From Phyllostachys edulis (Eukaryota > Streptophyta > Magnoliopsida > Poales > Poaceae): a DNA stretch of 64,000 nt. Positions 22,824 through 32,738 of this stretch are shown here, piece by piece (within the stretch, counting starts at the first letter, position 1; the number at the start of each line of letters is the position of its first letter). The notes beneath the pieces were generated by a model, which saw only the letters and a program-made list of their open reading frames with translations, was not told the origin of the DNA and made no database searches. The stretch is taken from contig CM070562.1 in assembly GCA_036346405.1 (NCBI GenBank), positions 75,907,482 to 75,971,481 on the forward strand, written 5' to 3'. The position numbers were made by a program, and so were the translations under genes.

Positions 22824-23530
22824 AAATCTAGGGTTTGTTTTCGTCGTTTGTCCTTCCCGCCGCCTCTGACTTCGCCACTTTGCTTGTCGTCCGAACTCGG
22901 TGTGCCTTGCTTTGGTGTCGCCTCCACCTCCGCCGCCTCGGTGTCGCCCGGCGTCGTTTTGGTGTCGCCTCGATCCGAAGCGTCGCCTCGTCTTCGTCTT
23001 CGTCGGTCTTCCTCGCTGGCCGGCGTCGCCTCGCTTCTTGCGACCCGGCGTGGTCTTCGCCCGCCAGACGCGACGAAGCGCCTCGCCCGACAACGCAGCA
23101 CCCATCGCTTTTCCGCCACGCCGTTGCCGCCGGAAGCCCGCGACGCGCGTTGCCGATCCGGCTCGCCGCCGCCGTTGTTTCGCCATCTACTTGCGCTGGA
23201 GCCATTGCCGCCGAGGCCACCACCGCCGCCAGGGGGGACCCTAGTTCCCCCACTCACGCTCGGGACGCCCACACCACTAAGTCCTTCCGCGACGCCGTCG
23301 CCGACCGTTCACACGCTGCCGCCGCCGCTTTTGCCATTCGCTTGCGCGGCCGCCGCCGCCGCCGCCATTGTCACCGTCGCCGCCAAGGGGAACCCTAGTT
23401 CCCCTTGTGCTTCTTCGTGAGAGCCTTCGGTTGTGGGCCAAGTTTTAACTCGGTCGGTTAGCCGGCCCGTGAGTTAAAAAGAAAGAAAAAACGTCGATCT
23501 AATTGCTGCGCCGTCCAGCGCCGCCTACCG
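22824..23530 (+). other. GC-rich leader of element B, Gag core missing
   Basis: Dominated by GCC/CGC runs and open in several frames on both strands through composition alone. The usual copia Gag core of 200-plus residues, expected before the zinc knuckle, is not recognisable. The segment may be a replacement or a captured GC-rich host fragment. Confidence 0.55.
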
Positions 23531-23950
23531 ATGGCTTCCGTTCGCCTGAGTGGTGCTGGTCTGCTACCACTCCCCTCCGTGCTCGCCGCTTGTCCACCTG
23601 CTACACCGACTGCTCCACGCTTCAGCACACTGCCTCCTCCAGTGGCTGCCACAGGTGATGGTGGCCGCCCTCCATCTGGCGGTGGCCGTCCTCACTGCTC
23701 CTACTGTGACAAGATTGGCCACATTGAGTCCCAATGCTATAAGAAGTAGCGGCATCTTTCACGCCGTTCTTCTACTAGCACTAGCACTGGTGCTTCTACA
23801 TTGACGTCTGCATCGACTCCTTCAGTAGTTTCTCTCACTGAGCAGGAGATAGCCAGACTTCAACGCCTGCTTGCCGCTTCAGGTTCTCCCTTGACAGGTT
23901 CTGCCAATTCTGCTACTGACTCTTCGGGCACTGCGAAACCACCACCTCCA
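23531..23950 (+). pseudogene. Gag nucleocapsid remnant (element B)
   Basis: A short frame beginning MASVRLSGAG leads into PHCSYCDKIGHIESQCYKK, an intact CX2CX4HX4C zinc knuckle (about 23692-23747) that in copia Gag binds element RNA. A TAG follows directly after QCYKK (23748). The frame then goes on through a Thr/Ser/Pro-rich linker (LTEQEIARLQRLLAASG) to the protease. The rest of Gag is missing. The knuckle identifies the family firmly; the start is unsure. Confidence 0.85.
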
Positions 23951-23964
23951 CAGTCAGACACCTC

Positions 23965-24487
23965 CCCGTGAATTCTTGATTCTGGAGCATCTTTTCACAT
24001 GACTTCTGATTCTTCCACTCTGTCTTTCATTACACCTCTTGATTCTCCTGTCAGTGTTCTTACAGCTGATGTTACCTCTCTTTCTGTCTCTGGTCGAGGA
24101 CCTCTTAGCAACTCATCTTTTCATGTTCCTTTTGTTGCTCATGTTCCTCACCTTACCATGCAGCTTCTTTCTGCTAGGCAGATTACTGACCTTGGTTGTC
24201 GGGTCATTCTCGACTCTGACTCTTGTTGTGTTCAGAACCGCCACACGGGAGCTCTAGTTGGTTCTGGCACTCGACGCCGTGACTCACAGCATCTTTGGGA
24301 GCTTGACAGGCTTCACCTTCCTTCCGCTGCCACTATCACCGCCAGTCTCTCCGCTTCTGCCACTTTGTCTACTGGCTCTTTCCAGCAGTGGCATCACCAT
24401 CTTGGTCATCTGTGTGGATCTCGTCTGTCGTCTTTAGTTTGTCGTGAACTTTCGGGTCTGCCTCAGAGACGGTCTTTAGATTGTTAG
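23965..24487 (+). pseudogene. Protease and GAG-pre-integrase remnant (element B)
   Basis: ILDSGASFHMT (about 23977) is the copia aspartic protease active site, and PHLTMQLLSARQITDLGC its later strands. A WHHHLGHLCGSRLSSL segment (about 24390) is the GAG-pre-integrase zinc region. One TGA stands just before the protease motif and a TAG at 24485. The protease would process the single copia polyprotein. Between 24000 and 24484 the frame is open, the best-kept stretch left of the nested LTR. Confidence 0.9.
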
Positions 24488-25045
24488 GGCGTAAGTTAGG
24501 TAAGCAGATTCACTTCCTTATCCTCATAGTGAGTCGGTGTCTCGGCATCCTTTTGATCTTGTTCATTCAGATGTTTGGGGTCCCGCCCTTCGCTTTGAAG
24601 GGGGTCATCGATATTATATCATATTTATAGATGATTTCTCTCGCCACACTTGGATATATTTCATGTCTTCTCGTAGTAAGGCCTTGTCTATCTATAAACA
24701 ATTTGCCACTATGGTTCACACACAGTTCTCCACTCCTATTCGTGTCTTTCGTGCTGATTCTGCTGGCGAGTACCTCTCTCGTTACTGCAAGCAAGCTTCC
24801 TTGCCGGCAGGCACTCTCGCCGATTCTCTTATCCTGGTGCTCTTGCTCAGAATGGTGTCACTGAGTGCAAGCATCGCCACCTCCTTGAGACGGCTCGTGC
24901 ACTGATGATTGCCGCCTCTACTCCACCTCACTTTTGGGTCGAGGCTGTTTCCACTGCCACCTATCTCATCAACATCCAGCCCTCTTCTGCTCTTTAGGTT
25001 GCGATCCCTGTTGAGCGTATCTATGGTCTTCTTCCTGACTACTAT
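24488..25045 (+). pseudogene. Integrase remnant, split by a nested LTR (element B)
   Basis: HPFDLVHSDVWGP (first catalytic Asp) starts near 24541. RADSAGEYLS (second Asp) is near 24752, and the segment around the third catalytic residue (NGVTECKHRHLLETAR) near 24850 in another frame. The domain is cut at 25045 by solo LTR C1 and continues at 29336 with LFGCFCYVLLAPRERT and GYRCWDPVGRHMRISRDV. It would insert the element's cDNA. Frameshifts near 24510 and 24800 and a TAG near 24996 also break it. Confidence 0.9.
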
Positions 25046-26312
25046 GTGTAACAGCCTCAGCCCTAATAAACAGTAATAAGGTGTTGTTCATAGCATCACT
25101 GTTCATTTTGGCAAATTAGGCAACAGGTTACAATCTATTTTCCCAAATTTCTATTACAAACTCCAACTTGATCAAAATTTCAAAAGGAAATACCACCCAA
25201 AGTTGGTATTGAGACTGGGAAGTATTTTATTTAAAAAAACCAGATGAATTATCATGGCCAAAAATAATTTTGTTGAATTTTTAGAAATTATTTTGATCTT
25301 TAGAAAAATATTTGTCTTTAAATAAACCCTATTTGGTCTAAATGAATTATTTATGTATTTCTAAAGAAGAAACAGTGGTTTCAAAATTTATTTGGGAAAT
25401 ATATCATCCCAGTAGCAAGTCTGCAAAATTTCATGATTTTACAAATTTATTTGCTATTTTTAAAATCCCAGCCAAAGTTCTTGCAATTTTGAAATGCTCG
25501 TCAAACCTCTCGGCCGAATCCGACCCTAGCATCAGAGCGGCTCAACCCAACGCGTGGAGTCCAACCGGCGCTTGAGTCCGCTTCGATCACGCCTCACATG
25601 CGCTGCGTCAATCCCTAGCCCATCTCGGTAGCCCATTTCAGCGAATGGGCCAGATCCAATGGGCCGTTCGGACCACTCCAAACCACCTTCTCATTCTGGC
25701 CGTTGGATCAAAAACGAGCGGCGCGCGATCTCCAGTCAAAATCCTCCGTAAATGGCCAAAATTGAAAAGTATTTGGGCCGTTGAAATCTCAACGAGTGGC
25801 CCTGATCTGTTGGGCCGTTCGGACCGTCCGTACCTCCCCTCAATCCTGGCCGTTGGTTTGCGAATTAACGGCGATGGTCCTTGTGGGCCAAAGCGCACCA
25901 ACGCGCATTGCATCTTGGGCCGTTGAAGCAAGATCGCACGGCTCCTGTGGTTTGGGACGTTCGGACCACTCCGGAGCTCCCCTCGATCGTGGCCGTCCGC
26001 TGGAAATCGCACGGTCCATATTTCACGATACCGGTTCAGTGTATTATTTGCCTCCTCATCACGATGCTCGCTTTAATCGGACGGTGGTCGTAAGGTCAAG
26101 CTTCGCTTTCTGCGGCGCCGCATGGTGTGGCTGTCTCTGGGGCCCGCGTGTCAGCTGCACTTCTTTGCTTCCTCTCTTGCTGTACACCGTAGACACTATT
26201 GTCGCCGGAATGGTGGCAGTGTACAGTGAAAATTAAGATATTTCTCTTGATAATTATCCTTAGTGCCACCTCATTGGTTCTAGAGAACTCTCGGTTGCTC
26301 TACTAGCTTCCA

Positions 26313-26327
26313 CACTATATAAACCCT
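26313..26327 (+). promoter_or_regulatory. TATA box of LTR C1
   Basis: ACTATATAAACCCTAG, a strong plant TATA box followed by an AAACCCTAG leader motif. The C2 counterpart is near 53351. Confidence 0.7.
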
Positions 26328-27328
26328 AGAGATGGAGCTTCTGCCATTATTGACCAGGAGGAGCTCTCTCACTTTGTCTTCCTCCCCAGTTTGGACTTAG
26401 GGTTCTTCTCTCTGTCAACTTGAGCCGTGAAGCACCATCTTTGGAAAAATCCTCATCCTGGTGAGTAGGTTCCATTTTTGCCTATCCAGGATGTATATGG
26501 TGGTCTTAATGTTTAAGTTCCATCACTTTCTTTTTGGTCAGCACAAGGAAAAGGACACTGGATCTTTTCTGTTGACCAAGAACTTGACTTTTTCTTATCC
26601 AACCCTAGCTGGTAAGTTAGACATTGAGTCTTATCATCTAAAGTTCCTTAAGAACATCTTTAGCTCCCATAGATCACTCACACGTCCAGGTGATACTCCA
26701 ATCTTGTTTTAATGAAAAGTTGTTTTTATAACTTTTCGGTCTTTCATATCGTTTTCAAAACTTTAGATTTCTCTTACCAAAGGTATTAGCTTGTTAGGTC
26801 CTAGAGAAACCCTAGCAAAGACCCGTGGTCTTTCTTCAAAAGTCTTGTAGTCACCATTCCTTTATTATTGCAAATCCTCCTCGTTAGTTTTGTCGGTTAA
26901 GACCGACAAACAGTTAAGCTTTTATTTCTTTCTTCTAACCGGACGGTTAGGGGTTAGCATTAATGGGCTATGGTATTAAACACTTTTCTAATAGCTATAA
27001 CTCCCAATTAAGTCTTTCGTGTTGTGTAGTTTTTCTAACCAACCGAGAATAGTAAGTGAGTCTTTTGCTGTTAATAAGCATTAAATGACCAGTTAGATCA
27101 TAACACTAGCTTTAATACACTTAGCTACGTGCAGTATTTCATTTTCATGGAGTAGAGCTAGCTAAATAATTTAATTATATATTGTCCTGTTCTAGCTTCT
27201 AAAAGCTGATACTGTAGCTCAACCTAAACTTTAAACTGTAGTAGATAGCATTAGCAAGAGTAGTTGTCGGTTACTATTCTTAGTTAAATTATTGTACCTC
27301 CAGCATGTTGCTAATGAGGCAATAATCC

Positions 27329-27523
27329 TTGACCATACATTCTTTCTATGCATATTGTTCTCTGTTTCTTTTTCCTGGATTCATTGGATTGTATTTTCTT
27401 CTAGATACTGGTTCTTCTGAGATTATTGAGTCTTTTGTTGAGCCACAAGAACCTAAGCAAGAGGTTATATACTACTATCAAGGCAAGCTACCTCTCTGCA
27501 CCATATTGATCCTACTCTTTTGA
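27329..27523 (+). other. Conserved small reading frame / exon-like module in LTR C1
   Basis: A 64-residue frame with a hydrophobic start and core LDTGSSEIIESFVEPQEP then QEVIYYYQGKLPLCT. C2 keeps the same frame (54692-54883) with few changes and no indel in the core, although the flanks differ by indels. The core is preceded by TTCTTCTAG and includes CAAG-GCAAGC, so it may be a spliced leader exon with a GC donor rather than a protein. Function unknown. Confidence 0.5.
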
Positions 27524-28419
27524 ACTGTAGATTTATACATACAGTGATAACTGTTGCATGCAAATTTTTCTAAAAAAAATTATTTGTGCTCTGTCTTAGT
27601 TAGTTATAACCTGAGCTTGTGGCTTACCTTAAATTGAATCATACACTTAACCTAAGGTACTCTGTAGTATTATATACTTAGTTTTAAATTTGGCTTAGCC
27701 ATGCAGTCCATAGAACGGTAGTGTTTGGCAAGCTTATCTTGTCAAACCTAGGGGCAACAAATAACTTTTATTTATTTTTGATTCTTGTTCAGTTTATTTT
27801 GAATTTGAAATGATCCTAAATCTTGTTGATAAACTAAATTCAAATCTGGACAAGTGGATGCTAGTGATGGTGCCTTTGTGCACGAGAATTGGGAAATGTG
27901 GATGTCTTGTCTGGATTGATTAAGGAGTGAACTCTGACAAACCAATTCAAGCCCCAACGTACTTCCACACACGGTGTATGGGCCTTTGTTTGGTTAAGTA
28001 AAGGGTTAATACTATTGAGTTGGAAACAGAGAGTAAGGACATGTGTATTGATTTCATATGGCATAGATGCTTAAGTCTTCGGCCGTGTCATATGCCATGT
28101 GGAGCTTATATTGATATCGATGTTCTTAGAAGGGTAAGGGCGAGATGTGTTCTATCGCATGTACGCATCTTGAGGCCCCGATGCGGTCTAATATGTGTGG
28201 CTAACACGAGTTTGCATTTAATTGATTGATCGGCATTCGGTACAACATGTGAGCCCGGCTGAATATATGCTATCATTGTTGTTTAAGCGGGAGCGATCTC
28301 ACATGGGTCATCCAACTCAATAGTGTCGACTTATTGAAAATACCAAATCTTAGTCTACTACCCGGCATACCAAAGGCAAGTGTGCTATTATTCCGGAGGT
28401 TTACGGGCTAACTAAGTCG

Positions 28420-28489
28420 TGTGGGTAAAGATGTACACCCTTGCAAGGATTTAAAACTATTCGAATAGCCGTGTCCACGGTTACGGACG
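28420..28489 (+). other. Three-palindrome LTR block (C1)
   Basis: CCT-TGCA-AGG stem, perfect palindrome CTATTCGAATAG, then GTCCACGGTTACGGAC. Preceded by TGTGGGTAAAG, which is also shared among the LTR families. Confidence 0.72.
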
Positions 28490-28818
28490 ATACTTGAATT
28501 GATGTCACCTGTATAGATTTTGCTCTAAGTTTGGTATTGGGTATAATTTCAGCATGATGGTGTCATGCACGGTTGATATTGAATTGTGACTTAATATTGT
28601 TACTATTTATGCTTATGTTTTCCATTACTTACTGTTTTAGTCCAAATTGATTTATTAAAACTGCTTTGTTAAAACTTAGTACTGTAGGTTAAGGTGTATT
28701 GATTTATGCAAAATTAAACCATTAAAGCCTTCTGTGGTCAACCTTATGCATGTAAAATTTCTATTCCTTTGTATTGGTTCTATCAGACACTTTCTTTTGT
28801 TAGTTTGTGTAAGTCTTG

Positions 28819-28839
28819 CTGAGTACCTTTCGTACTCAG
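28819..28839 (+). other. GAGTAC hairpin (C1)
   Basis: Arms CTGAGTAC and GTACTCAG (8 bp, perfect) around a 5-base loop, 491 bp before the LTR end. Confidence 0.72.
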
Positions 28840-29330
28840 GGTTTCTGACCTCTTGTTGTAGGTGATGATGGTTACCTTTACGAGATGCCCGTTAGCGTCG
28901 ATCTGGGTGACGCTAACGAGTAGTGCTAGTTCTAGTCTCCACGCAATAGCCTGCGGGATGGGGCCATTGGTGGTTTTAAGTTTATTTTGCTTTCGCTGTT
29001 GTGCTTTTGTGATGACCCAAGGTCATCTGTTCCTGTAGCAACCTGATACTGTAGCAATCGAATTTGAAATGTAACCTGATGTATAATTATGTGAATGTAT
29101 GACTTGTATGTGATTGATGCAATGTTGTCTAAGGATATATGCGCAATAGTCACTAATCCTGGGAACTATTGCATGACATATATCCGGGAACCTGAATGTT
29201 AGAATTGTTACTTATTATGATTATGCTTCTAGTATGATTTTTAATAAAGGAATTACACTGTTCCTTAATTAAGAATTATGCTACCAGTATAATTTTAATT
29301 CGGCACATCCTAATATTTGAGGGTCTCACA

Positions 29331-29925
29331 CTATGCCCTTAGTCTGTTTGGCTGCTTTTGCTATGTTCTTCTCGCCCCTCGAGAACGCACTCAAACCGAT
29401 CTTTCATCTGTTGAGTGTGTCTTTTCGGGATCTGATCGAGCACAAGGGCTATCGGTGCTGGGATCCTGTTGGTCGACATATGCGGATTTCTCGGGATGTG
29501 ACTTTCGATGAGTCTCGTCCCTTCTACCCACGTCCTATCTCTCCTACGACTTCCTCTGTGGAGTCTTTGTCTTTTTTGACCTTTCCAGATACACCTATAT
29601 CTGTCTTGCCCTCGTCTACCCATCCCACTGAGTCTCCACATATTCCTCCTGTGGCCTCTCCGCCGTTGTCGCCGCCTGCTTTGTCTCCTGCGGCTCCTCA
29701 GGCTCCTCCCACTACAGTACCTTCCCCCCTCTCTTCTACACTCGTCGACCTCGTATTGAGGATCTTCCAGATGAGCCATCTTCTCCTAATGTTCCATCTT
29801 CTCCTGATGCTCCATCTTCCCCTAATGGGTCATCTTCTCCTCGCTACTCTCTCCTCGATCGCCAGTCGATTTGGCCCCCTGCCCGTTTTACTTTTGCTGG
29901 TGCAGCTACTCATGAGCCTGTCTCC
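29331..29925 (+). pseudogene. Integrase C-terminus and linker (element B, right of C1)
   Basis: After the CTATG duplicate the copia reading resumes with LFGCFCYVLLAPRERT, HKGYRCWDPVGRHMRISRDV and TFDESRPFYP, typical of the copia integrase C-terminus. A Pro/Ser-rich linker of about 120 residues follows, leading to RT. Frames change near 29400 and near 29730. Splicing out C1 and one target duplicate restores contiguity with the left half, which proves that C1 is secondary. Confidence 0.88.
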
Positions 29926-30840
29926 TATCGGGATGCTGTTACTCACCCTGAGTGGCAACATGCTATGGCCGAGGAGATTGCTGTCCTGGAGCGTACTGGT
30001 ACTTGGGATCTTGTTCCTTTTCTATTTCACTCTCGTCCCATCACGTGTAAGTGGGTCTATAAGATTAAGACTCGCTCTAATGGCTCTCTTGAGCGCTATA
30101 AGGCGCGTCTTGTTGCTTGTGGCTTCCAGCAAGAGCATGGTTGTGACTACGATGAGACTTTAGCTCCTGTGGCCCACATGACCACTGTCCGCACTCTTCT
30201 TTCGGTGGCGTCTGTTCGCCACTGGTTTGTTTCTCAACTTGATGTCAAGAATGCCTTTCTTAATGGTGAGTTGCGTGAGGAGGTTTACATGCATCGGCCA
30301 CCTGGGTATTCTGTTCCTAAGGGCATAGTTTGTCGCCTTCGTCGCTCTCTCTATGGCCTTAAGCAAGCCCCTCGTGCTTGGTTTGAGCGCTTCTCCTCTG
30401 TGGTCACTACTGCTGGCTTTTCAGGTAGTGATCATGATCCTGCGCTCTTTGTCCACACTTCGTCCTGTGGTCGAATTCTTCTTCTTCTGTATGTTGATGA
30501 TATGATCATTACCGGAGATGATTCTGAGTACATTGCCTTTGTTAAGGCTCGTCTTAGTGAGTAGTTCCTTATGTCGGATCTTAGTCCTCTTCGTTACTTC
30601 CTTGGGATTGAGGTTACTTCCACTCCAGATGGTTTCTTTATGTCCCAAAAGAAGTATATTTAGGATCTTCTTGATCGTGTCTCTCTCACTGATCAGCGTA
30701 CTGTTGAGACTCCCATGGAGCTCAATGTTCACCTCCGATCCTCTGATGGCGAGCCTCTTTTTGATCCGACTTGCTATCGTCATCTTGTTGGGAGTCTTGT
30801 CTACCTTGCTGTTACTCGTCTGGATATCACTTATCTAGTC
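29925..30840 (+). pseudogene. Reverse transcriptase remnant (element B)
   Basis: A long open stretch (29965-30561): EWQHAMAEEIAVLERTGTWD, CKWVYKIKTRSNGSLERYKA, the QLDVKNAFLNGELREEVYM catalytic-Asp motif, SLYGLKQAPRAWFERF, and LLLYVDDMIITGDD with the YVDD active site. TAG stops at 30562 and 30661 interrupt the thumb (YFLGIEVTS, MSQKKYI). It would copy element RNA to cDNA. The part up to 30561 is the best-preserved enzyme piece in the window. Confidence 0.95.
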
Positions 30841-31440
30841 CACATTCTGAGTCAGTTTGTCTCTGCTCCCACTCAGGTCTACTACAGCCACCTTCTTCGA
30901 GTTTTGAGATACCTTCGTGGGACTATCTCTTGCCGTCTCTTCTTTCCACACTCCAGCTCGTTACAGCTTTAGGCTTATTCGGATGCTACTTGGGCCAGCG
31001 ATCCCTCTGATCGACGGTCTATCTCTGCTTACTGTGTTTTTCTTGGTGGTTCTCTCATTGCCTGGAAGATGAAGAAACAGACTGCAATGTCCCGTTCGAG
31101 TGTAGAGGCTGAGTTGCGAACTATGGCTCTCTTGACAGCAGAGATTACTTGGCTACGGTGGTTACTTGAGGATTTTGGTGTTTCTGTCACTACACCAACT
31201 CCTCTCTTGTCAAACAGTACATGTGCTATCAGTATTGCCCGTGGCCCTATGAAGCATGAGCTCACCAAGCATATTGGTGTTGATGCTTCCTTCATGAGGT
31301 CTTGTGTGCATGATCCGGTGATTGCTCTTCAGTACGTGCCTTCAGAGCTTCAGATAGCGGATTCTTCACGAAGGCCCAGACTCGAGCACAGCACGACTTC
31401 TATCTCTCCAAACTCAGTGTTGTTGATCCACCATAAGTTT
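30841..31440 (+). pseudogene. RNase H remnant and polyprotein C-terminus (element B)
   Basis: RVLRYLRGTISCRLFF leads to a TAG at 30970. Then come YSDATWASDPSDRRSISAYC (first RNase H Asp), WKMKKQTAMSRSSVEAELRT (Glu) and SNSTCAISIARGPMKH with TKHIGVDASFMR. The order and spacing fit the copia RNase H. The frame 31069-31491 is open to the end. Only the TAG at 30970 breaks the domain from RT. Confidence 0.93.
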
Positions 31441-31451
31441 GAGGGGGGGGG
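31438..31451 (+). other. Polypurine tract of element B
   Basis: GAGGGGGGGGG directly before the 3' LTR at 31452. Confidence 0.9.
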
Positions 31452-31581
31452 TGTTAGAGATATATGTATAGTGTGTTATTCCCCATTATTATGAGGGGTT
31501 ATTTGCATATTCACCTCCTGCACTTTGTGTATATTTATTGGCCCATTGGTCTTATGATGAATACAAGCGCTATTTATAACA
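31452..31581 (+). repeat. 3' LTR of copia element B (130 bp)
   Basis: TGTTAGAGATATATG...TTTATAACA; pairs with 22684-22811. Confidence 0.95.
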
Positions 31582-32644
31582 GAACCCAACAACGAGATAG
31601 GTATATTGCAGGTCCAACAACCGTAGGGAGATATGCCTAGACGATGCGATGAGAATTTTGGAATTTTGATCAATCTAAAGGAAGTTCAAAGTTAATAATC
31701 AACATGATTGTCAATGGCAAAGACTAAGATGAATTGCAGTAGCTAGAAGGATTCAAAGACGAAGAAGAAAAAAATATAATTTAGAAATTCACTATTGTAT
31801 TTGGTATATAATTTAGACATTCATTATGATCGAGGAAACATGACACACATTTAGTTGGTATATTATAGCATTTACAATAACTAGATGAATACTATAATCT
31901 CTTTAAATGATGTCAAGATTGCAGTACATTTGGATCTACGTTGTACTATCTTATTATAATTGGGCCGATCATTGGGTTTTTGGGGCGAGAGAACTGTTCT
32001 TCTGAGCAACACAGACACAACCAAGATTTCAGCCCATGCCGTTTTTTGTGAATTTTTGTATACGCCTTTCAGATAAATCTTCACTTTAGAGCCAACAAAA
32101 GCTGCTCAGATCGGACACATGAGAAAACCTTAAACCGAGCTCAATGACTCGTTACAAGAAACGAACTAACTCGAGTTCCACTAACGAGCACCGGTCTTGT
32201 TCAGATCGTGTCCATCTTAGTTGGCATTTTGATGTAAATCGTACTACTGATGAGTATGAGACTATGAGAGTGAAATGATCGTTAGTCTGCATTGCGATTT
32301 AAGACTTCAAGTCCATCAACCGCCTTTGTTAATTACGACCAACTTGACCCGGCGACGTCTACTGATCATACAGATAATATAGTTTCGAGCAGTTCGGCAA
32401 GGTTTACACGGATATATAGACTTGTCAGCTTTCACCCAGTGTATTGTATTACAACTTCCCCGTGGTAATTTGCACACTAATGTTCTTTCAAGAAGTAATT
32501 TACTCAACAATTATTGTCCATAAAAAAATATTTACTCGCTAGTTAATGATTAAGCAGTTGACTAGAGGAGATCAGCATCGACGACCGCCACCAATCCTCA
32601 AGACTAGCAGTTGAGTTCAACTTATTCAAAGCGAGAAACTAGCA

Positions 32645-32652
32645 TATAAAAG
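32645..32652 (+). promoter_or_regulatory. TATA box of LRR pseudogene 2
   Basis: GCATATAAAAGGTC lies about 65 bp upstream of the ATG at 32714, a normal plant spacing. It is in copy B of the tandem duplication. Confidence 0.65.
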
Positions 32653-32738
32653 GTCTAAACACTCCAAACAATGACCTTGAACTCTCTAACAGGAACGACT
32701 ACAATCTTGCAAAATGGAGCCCTTGCCACCGCCAAAAC

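Larger units (their letters stand above)
25046..29330 (+). repeat. Solo LTR C1 (4,285 bp), nested in element B
   Basis: TGTAACAGCCTCAGCC...GGGTCTCACA with a perfect target duplication CTATG (25041-25045 and 29331-29335). A second copy, C2, is at 51878-56698 with a different target duplication, which confirms both ends. No primer site, polypurine tract or retroelement protein occurs inside, so this is one very long LTR, not a whole element. It carries a TATA box (26313-26327), an exon-like module (27403-27488), the three-palindrome block (28420-28489) and the GAGTAC hairpin (28819-28839). Confidence 0.92.
22684..31581 (+). mobile_element. Ty1/copia element B, with nested solo LTR C1
   Basis: LTRs at 22684-22811 and 31452-31581 and a perfect 5-bp target duplication GAACC (22679-22683 and 31582-31586). 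Internal order is primer site, zinc knuckle, protease, integrase, RT, RNase H, polypurine tract, the Ty1/copia order. Without the nested LTR (25046-29330 plus 5 bp) it is 4.6 kb, normal for copia. By eye the two LTRs differ at about 8 of 128 positions plus one 2-bp indel, so it is not a recent insertion. Many in-frame stops; dead. Confidence 0.95.
22528..32668 (+). repeat. Tandem duplication, copy B (split by element B)
   Basis: Matches copy A in 22528-22683 and 31587-32668. The gap is the copia element plus one 5-bp target duplicate; without it the copy is about 1.24 kb. Its right end abuts the start of LRR pseudogene 2. Confidence 0.88.

Noticed and set aside
22835..23420. Overlapping frames of 110-190 codons on both strands
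   Set aside because: Caused by extreme GCC/CGC composition. No frame shows a recognisable protein, and they conflict with each other.
29333..30163. 276-codon frame treated as a single protein
   Set aside because: Only its first ~80 codons follow the copia integrase end. The rest is a shifted reading of the linker and the RT start, whose real frame begins near 29925.
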